A DNA stretch of 42,236 bases. Origin: CAYQSU01 sp964420325 (GTDB lineage: Bacteria; Pseudomonadota; Alphaproteobacteria; Rhodospirillales; Defluviicoccaceae). Of this stretch, positions 19,921-26,425 are shown piece after piece. The DNA lies in assembly GCA_964420325.1 (NCBI GenBank), contig CAYQSU010000025.1, positions 1-42,236 on the forward strand, written 5' to 3'. The notes under the pieces were generated by a model. It did no database searches and was not told the DNA's origin. It was given only the letters and a program-made list of their open reading frames with translations. Each line of letters opens with the position of its first letter. The stretch's first letter is position 1. The translations under genes were made by a program, and so were the position numbers.

Positions 19921-19937
19921 CGTTCACGCCATGAACG
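19921..19937. promoter_or_regulatory. Palindromic operator, site C
   Basis: CGTTCACGCCATGAACG, arms CGTTCA/TGAACG. It starts 27 bp from the start of site B and sits just upstream of the -35 box, like site A at legC. Confidence 0.7.
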
Positions 19938-20177
19938 ACACTGGCCGGGGACCGGCAAAGGCGACGACGAGGCCTTGATGCGGACGCTCGGGACCCGGCT
20001 GGGCAAGCTGGGAGGCGAGTGGCCATCCGATCGTACACGACATCCGAACGACCGATGGCGGGCCAAAGGAGCCGCCTGCAATGGCGGGGAGTTGCGAGGT
20101 GTCTGGCGACACGAGAGGCTGCCCCCCTGACACCCCAGCGACCTCACGGTAGTCAGGCCTTCATCACGCACGAGGTC

Positions 20178-20195
20178 CGATTCCCAGGGGAATCG
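20178..20195. repeat. Perfect 18-bp palindrome
   Basis: CGATTCCCAGGGGAATCG: 8-bp arms around an AG centre. Its role is unknown; it lies in the gene-poor stretch about 50 bp before the 14-bp tandem repeat. Confidence 0.6.
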
Positions 20196-20248
20196 CTCGA
20201 CACCGCGACGAAGGTGCGCAAGGCGGCCAGGGCGACGCGGGGACTCGC

Positions 20249-20276
20249 CGAATTACGGGGACCGAATTACGCGGAC
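20249..20276 (+). repeat. Two tandem 14-bp units
   Basis: CGAATTACGGGGAC followed directly by CGAATTACGCGGAC, one mismatch apart. The sequence recalls motifs that I associate with the flanks of some insertion or REP-type elements, but no transposase is adjacent. Confidence 0.6.
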
Positions 20277-20359
20277 ACATGACGCAATCCAGGTTCGGAT
20301 CGCGGGCGCGGACGAGGCGGCGTCGGTAGCGGGCGGCGGCGCCCTGGACCGCGTCTTGG

Positions 20360-20478
20360 GACCTTGGTCTTGACATCCGCTTGTCGGGGCTCATGACTCC
20401 AGCCAAGTCTGTGGTCCTGCGGACGGAGGGGCCGAGGGTGCCGGAGTCCTCTGCGGCGGCGGACGGGGTGGTTGACCT
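20360..20478 (+). repeat. Dispersed direct repeat, copy 1
   Basis: About 119 bp nearly identical to 42121-42236. Identical blocks include TTGGTCTTGACATCCGCTTG (one mismatch in copy 2), CAAGTCTGTGGTCCTGCGGA, and ACGGGGTGGTTGACCT at the right end. Both copies are intergenic and in the same orientation. On the minus strand each contains an ATG followed by a KRMSRP coding stretch that then diverges. Confidence 0.75.
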
Positions 20479-20775
20479 GCGGGCTTCGGCCGGCCGGGAG
20501 CGGGCGTCTGAGGCTCTCTCCGACTGCGGGCGACGGGAGCGGTCCGAGGCTCACTGTTGCCGGCAGGAATGCGTCCCGGAGCCTCCGCGCAGCCGCGCCC
20601 GGAGCCCTTCCCGGCCCTGAGTGCGCTCAGGGATCCCCGAGGAAAAACGTCCGCATTCGGCCGCAGACCCGTGCGTTCCGTCCTATTTTCGTTGTAGATC
20701 AACAGGTTGACCGCGAATCGGGCGTCGCAGAACGTCGCATTTCGTCGCCGGCGGCGCGGAGCCGCCGGCGCGGCG

Positions 20776-21294
20776 CTAGCCCGGGTCGCCGACCGCCCGT
20801 CTCCGCCGCAGCTCGGCCAGCGTCGCCCGCCCGTGCGGGGTCAGCGCGTAGCCGCCGTCGGGGTCGCCGGCGGCCTTGTGGACGAGGCCCTTGCGCTTCA
20901 GGTACTGCATCAGCGCGTTGATCGAGGTGTGGGCGATGGCCAGCGCGTCGCGCACGTCACGGATCCGCGCCTCGCCGCGGTCGGCGAGGTGCGAAAGCAC
21001 CGCCAGCTGGTGCACCCGCTGCGGCGACACGGCGAGGAGGCCGGTCAGCTCGGTCCCCCGCCGCGGCCGATCCAGCGCCAGGATCAGGCGGTATGCCGCG
21101 GAGCCGGCGACGAGCCTGCCCGGCGGCCTGCCGACCCGGCGGCGGGGCGGGTCCGGGGCGAAGATGACCCCGCAGCACTGTCCCCGGTCGGTCGTCCGCC
21201 AGCGGAAGCGGCCGGCGGCTCGGATCAGGCCGGCGCGGACCAGGCGCTCGAGGGCGCGGCCGACGGTGGCCAGATCGCGCCCGGCCCGGTCCGC
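20776..21294 (-). pseudogene. Tandem winged-helix reading frame lacking a start, directly after an in-frame amber
   Basis: The frame reads about 172 aa with strong third-position GC throughout. It contains two winged-helix-like units: DLATVGRALERLVRAGLIR with wing RFRWRTTDRGQ, then RIRDVRDALAIAHTSINALM with wing GGYALTPHGRATLAEL. No ATG, GTG or TTG occurs until GTG at 21030, which would give only an 84-aa protein with the second unit. The frame begins exactly at the TAG (21297-21295) that ends the upstream gene, in phase. Possibilities: a nonsense mutation in one longer gene, readthrough, a 5'-truncated gene, or an 84-aa MarR-like protein with a decayed 5' part. Confidence 0.55.
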
Positions 21295-22029
21295 CTAGCG
21301 ACGGTGGGGGGCTGCCCCCTGCCGTCCCTGCAGCACGGCGGCGACGCGGGCGATCCGGCGGTCGACCGCGATCCCGGCCCAGGACGTGATCTCGAGATCC
21401 CGGTTTTCGAAGACGCTGGCGGCCGGCCGCTCGGCCTGCCAGGCGGCGATGGTGCGATCGCGCTCGCGGACGAGGTCCTCAATGTCCGGACGGAACAGGC
21501 GGACGATCGCGGTGATCCAGATGTTGACCGCGAGCGAGGGGAAGGCGAGGTCCATGTCGAAGCGGTCGAGCATGGCGATGACGTCCTCGGCCCGGTACCA
21601 GGTCTCGCCGGTGACCCAGCGATTGGTGGTGAACAGGCGGGTCGGCTGGCCGAAGCCATCCATGGAGATGCCGACCAGGTGCGAGAGCGCGTCGTTGTCG
21701 CCGGCCGGCGGCGCGCAATCGGCAAGCGGCGCCGGCCGGATCGCCGGCGGCATTCCCTTCGGCCTGAGGAAGGTGTGGAAGTGGCCATGCTCGTCGCCGC
21801 GGAGAGCGGCCGGATGGGCGTGGTAGTAGTACTGGCAGTGGGTCTCCGGGTCGTAGACGTCCCCCTCGGGATAGTGGTCCCACTCGAAGAACTCGCCCTG
21901 CCCGCGCAGCACCTCGCCGACGACGTTGTCGCCGGTCTTGGCGAGCAGTCGGTAGCATTCGAGCATCTCGGTCCCGGCCGCCGCCATGTCCTCGAGGCGG
22001 TCCTGCGGCAGCCGCTCGAGATCGACCAT
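21295..22029 (-). CDS. Conserved histidine-rich protein of unknown function (DUF6969-like)
   Basis: Protein of 244 aa from the ATG at 22029 (MVDLERLPQDRLEDM). I recognise the general type but not a function. Seen: YYYHAHPAALRG (about residues 68-79) and DEHGHFHTFLRPKGMPP shortly after, a histidine cluster that could bind a metal. Then WVTGETWYRAEDVIAMLDRF and NIWITAIVRLFRPDIEDL. A frame extension upstream to a TTG at 22083 is possible, but a TATAGT element lies there and suits a promoter. The ribosome binding site is weak (GAGGGCAGGGC). The stop is a TAG after which the same frame stays open and coding-like for 172 codons (see the next frame). Confidence 0.7.
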   Translation of the reverse strand: MVDLERLPQDRLEDMAAAGTEMLECYRLLAKTGDNVVGEVLRGQGEFFEWDHYPEGDVYDPETHCQYYYHAHPAALRGDEHGHFHTFLRPKGMPPAIRPAPLADCAPPAGDNDALSHLVGISMDGFGQPTRLFTTNRWVTGETWYRAEDVIAMLDRFDMDLAFPSLAVNIWITAIVRLFRPDIEDLVRERDRTIAAWQAERPAASVFENRDLEITSWAGIAVDRRIARVAAVLQGRQGAAPHRR

Positions 22030-22176
22030 GCCCTGCCCTCGTTCCACAGTCGAAGCCGGTGCTTCGTCGAGACTATAGACCAACTCGCGCTCCGGCGCAC
22101 AACAAGAGGCGGTGACCGATGGCCACCGCCGAGGCCCCCTGGCGACCGCCGTGGCGCGGCCGCCCTGAGGAGGAGT

Positions 22177-23187
22177 CTACTTCAACGACACCCGATTCTC
22201 ATCGGGGAGGAAGAACAGGCTGTCGGTCGCGTCGGCCACCGCCGCATGACATTCGGCGCAGAAGGTGACCCGGTCGCTGCCCCTGCCGCCGGTGGTGCCG
22301 AACACTTGGCCGTCGGGCATGATCATGGTGTAGCGCCAATCATGGGTGCCGGCGTCGAAGCCGGCGGCCATCTTCTCCATGATGAACAGCGGTCCCACCG
22401 CCACCGTGCCGTCTTGGTTGACGACGAAGCTGTCCTTGGCGACGACCGACTTCGCCGGCATCGTCCCGACGGCCTCGTACTTGGCGTACGACCGCGCACC
22501 CGCCGCGTTGGCGTAGTTGTTGACGTAGCGGCTGCCGTGCGTCGCCGACGCATAGGGCTCCTTGGCCACGTTGGTCCATTGCAGGTAGCCCTCGACCTCG
22601 CCGATGGCGGCCTTGGCGTACGCCGCCTGCATCTCGGGCTTGAGGCAGCCGTAGACCGCCCGGGCCTCGTCCGCCGAGATCTCCACCGACGAGGCGGCGC
22701 CACACGGATTGCACGGGTTGCACGGGTTGGCCGCGGCGCAGGGACTGCACGGGTTCTTCGCCGCACACGGGTTCTTCGCGGCGCAGGGGCGGCAGGGGCT
22801 GCAGGGGTTCGCCCTCGCCGCCTCGACGAGACGCGGCACGAAACATGTCTCGGACACCGTGCCGCCGCCGGCGGCGCAGGGGTTGCACGGGCCGCAGGGG
22901 TTGGTCGCGGCGCAGGGTCCGCAGGGGTTCTTCGCCGCGCACGGATTGCTGACCGCGCACGGGCTCCCGGCCACACACGGGCGCTTGGCCGCGCAGGGAT
23001 TGCACGCCGCCGATTGCCACCCGGCTTCCGGTCGGGGCTTCGCCATGGGCAGCGGTGCCGCCGCCTTCAGGCTCGAGGCGGCCTCCGCCGGTCTCGGCTG
23101 CATGAGCACCCCCTCGACGACCACGAACCCGCCGACGGCGATCACGGGAATCACGGTCGTCGCGAACAGCCTCCCCTTGATCGACAT
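22177..23187 (-). CDS. Secreted Cys-rich repeat protein fused to a cytochrome P460 domain
   Basis: Protein of 336 aa with three parts. Signal peptide: MSIKGRLFATTVIPVIAVGG and on, cleavage near AEA (about residue 36). Cys-rich segment, residues 62-162: 20 cysteines in units such as NPCAAKNPCGPC and NPCSPCRPC, in two blocks separated by a short stretch with C115. C-terminal domain (about 185-336): THGSRYVNNYAN, KDSFVVNQDG, GPLFIMEKMAAGF, DWRYTMIMPDG and heme motif CAECH at 310-314, which match cytochrome P460. Known P460 proteins oxidise hydroxylamine or bind NO. The fusion to a Cys-rich segment is unusual; metal or redox buffering is inference. RBS AGAAGAG lies about 9 nt before the ATG. Confidence 0.82.
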   Translation of the reverse strand: MSIKGRLFATTVIPVIAVGGFVVVEGVLMQPRPAEAASSLKAAAPLPMAKPRPEAGWQSAACNPCAAKRPCVAGSPCAVSNPCAAKNPCGPCAATNPCGPCNPCAAGGGTVSETCFVPRLVEAARANPCSPCRPCAAKNPCAAKNPCSPCAAANPCNPCNPCGAASSVEISADEARAVYGCLKPEMQAAYAKAAIGEVEGYLQWTNVAKEPYASATHGSRYVNNYANAAGARSYAKYEAVGTMPAKSVVAKDSFVVNQDGTVAVGPLFIMEKMAAGFDAGTHDWRYTMIMPDGQVFGTTGGRGSDRVTFCAECHAAVADATDSLFFLPDENRVSLK

Positions 23188-23279
23188 CGTCGCGATCTCT
23201 TCTTTCCGGTCTCAGTCGATACGGCGGGAGAGGGCAGGCGCCGGCACGCGCACGGCGCCGTGCTCACAGTCGATGTCTC

Positions 23280-23606
23280 TTACTGCTTCTTGGCTGCGCA
23301 GGGGTTGCACGGGTTCTTCGCCGCGCACGGGTTCTTCGCCGCGCACGGGTTCTTGGCGGCACATGGATTCTTGGCGGCGCAGGGGTTCTTCGCCGCGCAC
23401 GGGCTGGCCGGCTTGCACGCCGAGGCAAGAACGATGACGCCCTTGCTTTGCGCGGCTGGGAGCGAGGCCGTGGTGCTCTTGTACGCACATCCGCCCTCTG
23501 CCACCGCTGGCGACGCGCCGATCACGCTGCCTCCGACGGCGATGCCGGCGGCGGCGATCACGGGCATGACGGCGCTCGAAAGAAGCCTGGTCTTCCTGGA
23601 TTTCAT
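23280..23606 (-). CDS. Small secreted protein with (Cys-Ala-Ala-Lys-Asn-Pro) repeats
   Basis: Protein of 108 aa. Seen: signal peptide starting MKSRKTRLLSSAVMPVIAA, cleavage near SPAVA (about residue 36), a short linker with C40 and C64, then five consecutive CAAKNP hexads (C70, 76, 82, 88, 94) followed by CNPCAAKKQ (C100, C103). Nine cysteines in a mature chain of about 72 residues. The signal peptide is related to that of the P460 fusion (shared PVIA core), and the repeat unit is the same, so the two genes share ancestry. The ATG at 23606 is preferred over an upstream in-frame start because AGGAGG lies 8 nt before it. Function unknown; a metallothionein-like or bufferin-like metal-binding role is an analogy only. 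Confidence 0.8.
   Translation of the reverse strand: MKSRKTRLLSSAVMPVIAAAGIAVGGSVIGASPAVAEGGCAYKSTTASLPAAQSKGVIVLASACKPASPCAAKNPCAAKNPCAAKNPCAAKNPCAAKNPCNPCAAKKQ
23298..23399 (-). repeat. 18-bp coding tandem repeat (CAAKNP units)
   Basis: DNA encoding the hexad repeats has an 18-bp period; plus-strand units resemble ttcttcgccgcgcacggg with synonymous variation (ttcttggcggcgcagggg). The variation shows the repeat is maintained at protein level and is not a very recent copy-number expansion of identical DNA. Confidence 0.8.
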
Positions 23607-23714
23607 GGTCCTACCTCCTCGTGGGCTGAACATTGCGACTGATTGCGAATCTCAGTATGACGCTAGCATGCCGCGCGGGCGGCCGAAGCTCCAATCAAAC
23701 GGCTTCACAAACGT

Positions 23715-24629
23715 GTGAGAACGCCACGCCCTCGCATTTCGCGTCCGGCCCGCACCAAGGCGCGTCCCAAGCGGGGATGGCGCCGGGTCGCATGGCTCGC
23801 CCTCGCCGTCGCCTGGCCAGCCGCTCTCTCGGGCGAGCCCGGGGACCTCCTGGTGCCGGCGGTGGTGGCGGTGCCGGCGGGGGCCTTTATCGGCGGCTCG
23901 GATCCGGCGGAGCGCGAGGCGGCGTACCGTCTCGACGAGGCCGCCTACGGTCACGACGCCACCCGGCGCGGACGCTGGTACGAGGGCGAAGGCGAGCGGC
24001 GCCGCCTCGAGACGGGCGCCTTCGACATCATGTCGACGCCCATCACCAACCGCCAGTACCAGGCGTTCCTGGCGGCGACCGGCCACCCGGCGCCCGGCGT
24101 CGACGAGCCGACGTGGGCCACCTACGGTTTGATCCACCCCTTTGCGCTGACTCGCCGCCATGCCTGGCAGGGCGGTCGTCCGCCGCCGGGCCGGGAGGAT
24201 CACCCCGTGGTCCTGGTCTCCCATGCCGACGCGATCGCCTGCGCCGACTGGCTCTCGAAGGTGACCGGCAGGCGCTGGCGCCTGCCGACGGAGAAGGAGT
24301 GGGAGAAGGCGGCGCGCGGACCCGACGGCCGGCGCTTCCCGTGGGGCGACGACTTCGACGGCCGGCGCCTCAACAGCGCCGACCGCGGCCCGTTCGACAC
24401 GCTGCCGGTCGGCTCGTTCGCCGAGGGCGCCAGCCCCTACGGCGTGCGCGACGCCGCCGGCCAGGTGTTCGAGTGGACCGCGACGCCGGCCGGAGCGGGC
24501 CGCTACATCGTCAAGGGAGGGTCCTGGGACGACAGGGGCTGCGGCGTCTGCCGGCCGGCCGCCCGCCACGCCCGGCCGGCCGACCTCAAGCACATCCTGA
24601 TCGGCTTCCGCCTCGTCCGCGACGGCTGA
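23715..24629 (+). CDS. Exported SUMF1/formylglycine-generating enzyme-like protein
   Basis: Protein of 304 aa: basic N-terminus, a hydrophobic signal or anchor (about residues 24-40, WLALAVAWPAAL), then an FGE-sulfatase domain. Seen: VPAGAFIGGSDP, STPITNRQYQAFL (107-119), WRLPTEKEWEKAARG (188-202), FPWGDDFDG, YGVRDAAGQVFEWTAT and GGSWDDRGCGVCRPAAR (268-284), ending IGFRLV. Canonical FGE has two catalytic cysteines spaced C-x4-C here; this protein has C276-x2-C279, so classical copper-FGE chemistry is doubtful. Other members of the fold are EgtB, PvdO and NirV-like proteins. It is divergent from the Cys-repeat gene and convergent with the cupredoxin-like gene. GTG start with no clear ribosome binding site; no better start is seen. 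Confidence 0.78.
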   Translation: MRTPRPRISRPARTKARPKRGWRRVAWLALAVAWPAALSGEPGDLLVPAVVAVPAGAFIGGSDPAEREAAYRLDEAAYGHDATRRGRWYEGEGERRRLETGAFDIMSTPITNRQYQAFLAATGHPAPGVDEPTWATYGLIHPFALTRRHAWQGGRPPPGREDHPVVLVSHADAIACADWLSKVTGRRWRLPTEKEWEKAARGPDGRRFPWGDDFDGRRLNSADRGPFDTLPVGSFAEGASPYGVRDAAGQVFEWTATPAGAGRYIVKGGSWDDRGCGVCRPAARHARPADLKHILIGFRLVRDG

Positions 24630-24638
24630 CCCGCGGCC

Positions 24639-25136
24639 CTACTCGGCGCTGACGACGATCTTGTAGTCCGGCGTCGGGTTGAGCGGGCAGGAATAGACAT
24701 ACGTGCCCGGCTTCAGCTCGACCTCGTAGTCCAGGCTCTGCCCCTGTTTCAGGCCGCCGCCCGAGACGCTCGTCTTGGTCACCTTGTGGAGCGGGTTCTT
24801 CCAGTCGTATCCTTCATCCCGCAGCCAGAAGCCGAGCTCGTAGGGCACGTCCCTGTTGCGCACGCGAAAGACGTAGGAGCCGGGGCGCAGGGTCAGCACC
24901 TCGGACGCCTGCACCCGCCCCGCCCCGGTCTCGGCGTTGATGGCCTCGCAGTCGGCGGCCTTCGTCGTCTTGAACTGCTGGTCGACGCCCTCCGGCTCGA
25001 GGAACTGGCAGCCGGTCTGGGTGAGCTCGATGACCTCGGCGCCGCGGGCCTGCGCCGTCGGCAGCGCGACGGCGCAGGCCACGGCCAGCGCGGACAGCGC
25101 CGGTATGCCCGCCGCGCGTTTCCTGGTGGAAGTCAT
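24639..25136 (-). CDS. Exported cupredoxin-like protein with atypical ligand set
   Basis: Protein of 165 aa. Signal peptide to about residue 32 (MTSTRKRAAGIPALSALAVA, cleavage near AQARGA). The mature part looks like a cupredoxin-fold beta sandwich: LTLRPGSYVFRVRNRDVPYE (81-100), then a C-terminal strand pair LKPGTYVYSCPLNPTPDYKI (141-160). A typical type 1 copper site would read C-x(2-4)-H-x(2-5)-M near here; this protein has C150 but asparagine where the histidine should be, and no methionine. Further cysteines are C43 and C63. It may bind copper differently or have lost the metal. Nine nt separate its stop from the convergent SUMF1-like gene. Confidence 0.62.
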   Translation of the reverse strand: MTSTRKRAAGIPALSALAVACAVALPTAQARGAEVIELTQTGCQFLEPEGVDQQFKTTKAADCEAINAETGAGRVQASEVLTLRPGSYVFRVRNRDVPYELGFWLRDEGYDWKNPLHKVTKTSVSGGGLKQGQSLDYEVELKPGTYVYSCPLNPTPDYKIVVSAE

Positions 25137-25240
25137 GTCAACGTCTCCTCGGTTGGTCCCTGTGAAGCCCTGTCGCAACGATCGCTCCGCCGGCGGGCGC
25201 ATCGCAAGTGACGTTGCCGTGAGGGAAGCGTGAGCGGGGC

Positions 25241-26410
25241 TCAGGCGGGGAGGCGGAACAGCCGACGCAGGCGGATGCCGACGACGGTGCCGGGCACCGC
25301 CGCTGCGATCCACACCCAGCCGTGCAGGCTTGCCGAGGCGACGCCGGAGAAGAACGCGCCGATGTTGCAGCCGTAGGCGAGCCTCGCCCCGTAGCCCATG
25401 ACGAGGCCGCCGAGGGCGGCCGCGATCAGCGACGAGAGCGGGATCTTGAGGCTCGGCTGGACCTTGCCGGCAAGGGCTGCCGCCAGGAACGCGCCCGCGA
25501 GCATGCCCACGTTCATCACCGAGACGGTGTCGGCGAGGAGCGGCGCGGCCAGTGCCGCCCTTTGGAAATCCCCGCTCCAGAACGGGCTCGACGCCGGATC
25601 CCAGCCCAAGGCCGCGGCCGCCTTGGCCGGCCACAGCGCGAAGGCCCACGTGATCGACCAGGGATGACCGGCGACCGCCAGCGTCAGCCAGTTGAGCGCC
25701 GCGAGCAGCAGGGCCCCGGCGAGCAACGGCCACGGACCGCGAACGAGGCGCTGCCACGACGGCGGGCCGCCGCCCCGGAGTGGCTGGCGGCCCGGCGCGC
25801 CCACGGTCCGCAGGATCAACAGGATAACGGCGAGGACGGCGAGCTGGAGGAGCGTCGCCGGTCCCCAGCCGAGGGTCTCGCCGAGCGAGAGCGCGCCCCA
25901 GCCCGGCAGCAGGCTCCACCAGTGCATGTGCAGGCTCGCCGCAAAGCCGCCGACGCAGAAGAACGCCAGCACCACCAGCATCCGCAGGTTGCCGCCGCCC
26001 GCGGTGTAGAGCGTCCCCGATGCGCAGCCGCCCGCGAGTTGCATGCCGATCGCGAAGGCGAAGGCGCCGAGGGCCATCGACACGCTGATCGGGGCGACGG
26101 CGCCGGCGACGGGGCGGCCGAAGGCGCTGCCGGCGGCGAGAACGGGGGCGAACAGGACGATGGCCACCGCCAGCATCGCCAGCTGCGCGATCACCCCCGA
26201 GGCGTCGCGTTCGACGATCAGCCGGCGGTAGGCGCCGGCGAAGCTGAAGGCCGCATGGTACAGCGTGACGCCGAGCGCAAGGCCGATCGCGAACAGGGCG
26301 GCCGGCGTCCCGCCGAGCCCGGAAAGGCTGGACCACAGCAGGGCGATGCCGGTCGCCGCTACCGCCAGCGCCGGGACCTGCGGTGGCCGGACGGCGAGCG
26401 CGGTCGTCAT
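25241..26410 (-). CDS. YeeE/YedE-family sulfur-compound transporter
   Basis: Inner-membrane protein of 389 aa with about ten hydrophobic segments. Seen: GGCASGTLYTAGGG (C129) and the second-half equivalent YGCNIGAFFSG (C348), the paired cysteine loops of the YeeE/YedE family; TsuA members carry thiosulfate through such cysteines. The substrate is inferred as thiosulfate or another sulfane-sulfur compound. It lies 15 nt downstream of the DUF302 gene, so they probably form an operon; YeeE and DUF302 proteins also co-occur in other sulfur-oxidising loci. Confidence 0.85.
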   Translation of the reverse strand: MTTALAVRPPQVPALAVAATGIALLWSSLSGLGGTPAALFAIGLALGVTLYHAAFSFAGAYRRLIVERDASGVIAQLAMLAVAIVLFAPVLAAGSAFGRPVAGAVAPISVSMALGAFAFAIGMQLAGGCASGTLYTAGGGNLRMLVVLAFFCVGGFAASLHMHWWSLLPGWGALSLGETLGWGPATLLQLAVLAVILLILRTVGAPGRQPLRGGGPPSWQRLVRGPWPLLAGALLLAALNWLTLAVAGHPWSITWAFALWPAKAAAALGWDPASSPFWSGDFQRAALAAPLLADTVSVMNVGMLAGAFLAAALAGKVQPSLKIPLSSLIAAALGGLVMGYGARLAYGCNIGAFFSGVASASLHGWVWIAAAVPGTVVGIRLRRLFRLPA

Positions 26411-26425
26411 CGCCGCGCCCGCTCC

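Larger units (their letters stand above)
19938..20775. other. Gene-poor intergenic stretch, about 840 bp
   Basis: No convincing coding region is seen. Several short frames lack ribosome binding sites, family motifs and the strong third-position GC preference of the neighbours. The stretch contains a palindrome (20178-20195), a 14-bp tandem repeat (20249-20276) and a 119-bp repeat that recurs at the end of the window (20360-20478). These suggest remnants of mobile or dispersed repeat elements. Confidence 0.5.

Noticed and set aside
22177..22800. Cys-rich DNA repeats as a CRISPR array
   Set aside because: Units are short, contiguous, coding and in frame, with no spacers.
20707..23718. Long plus-strand open frame antisense to the Cys-rich genes
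   Set aside because: Its repetitive HGFFAAHG text is just the complement of the CAAKNP repeats, and the minus-strand products have signal peptides, ribosome binding sites and a heme domain.
23715..24629. Calling the SUMF1-like protein a true formylglycine-generating enzyme
   Set aside because: Canonical catalytic Cys spacing is absent and no sulfatase gene is nearby.
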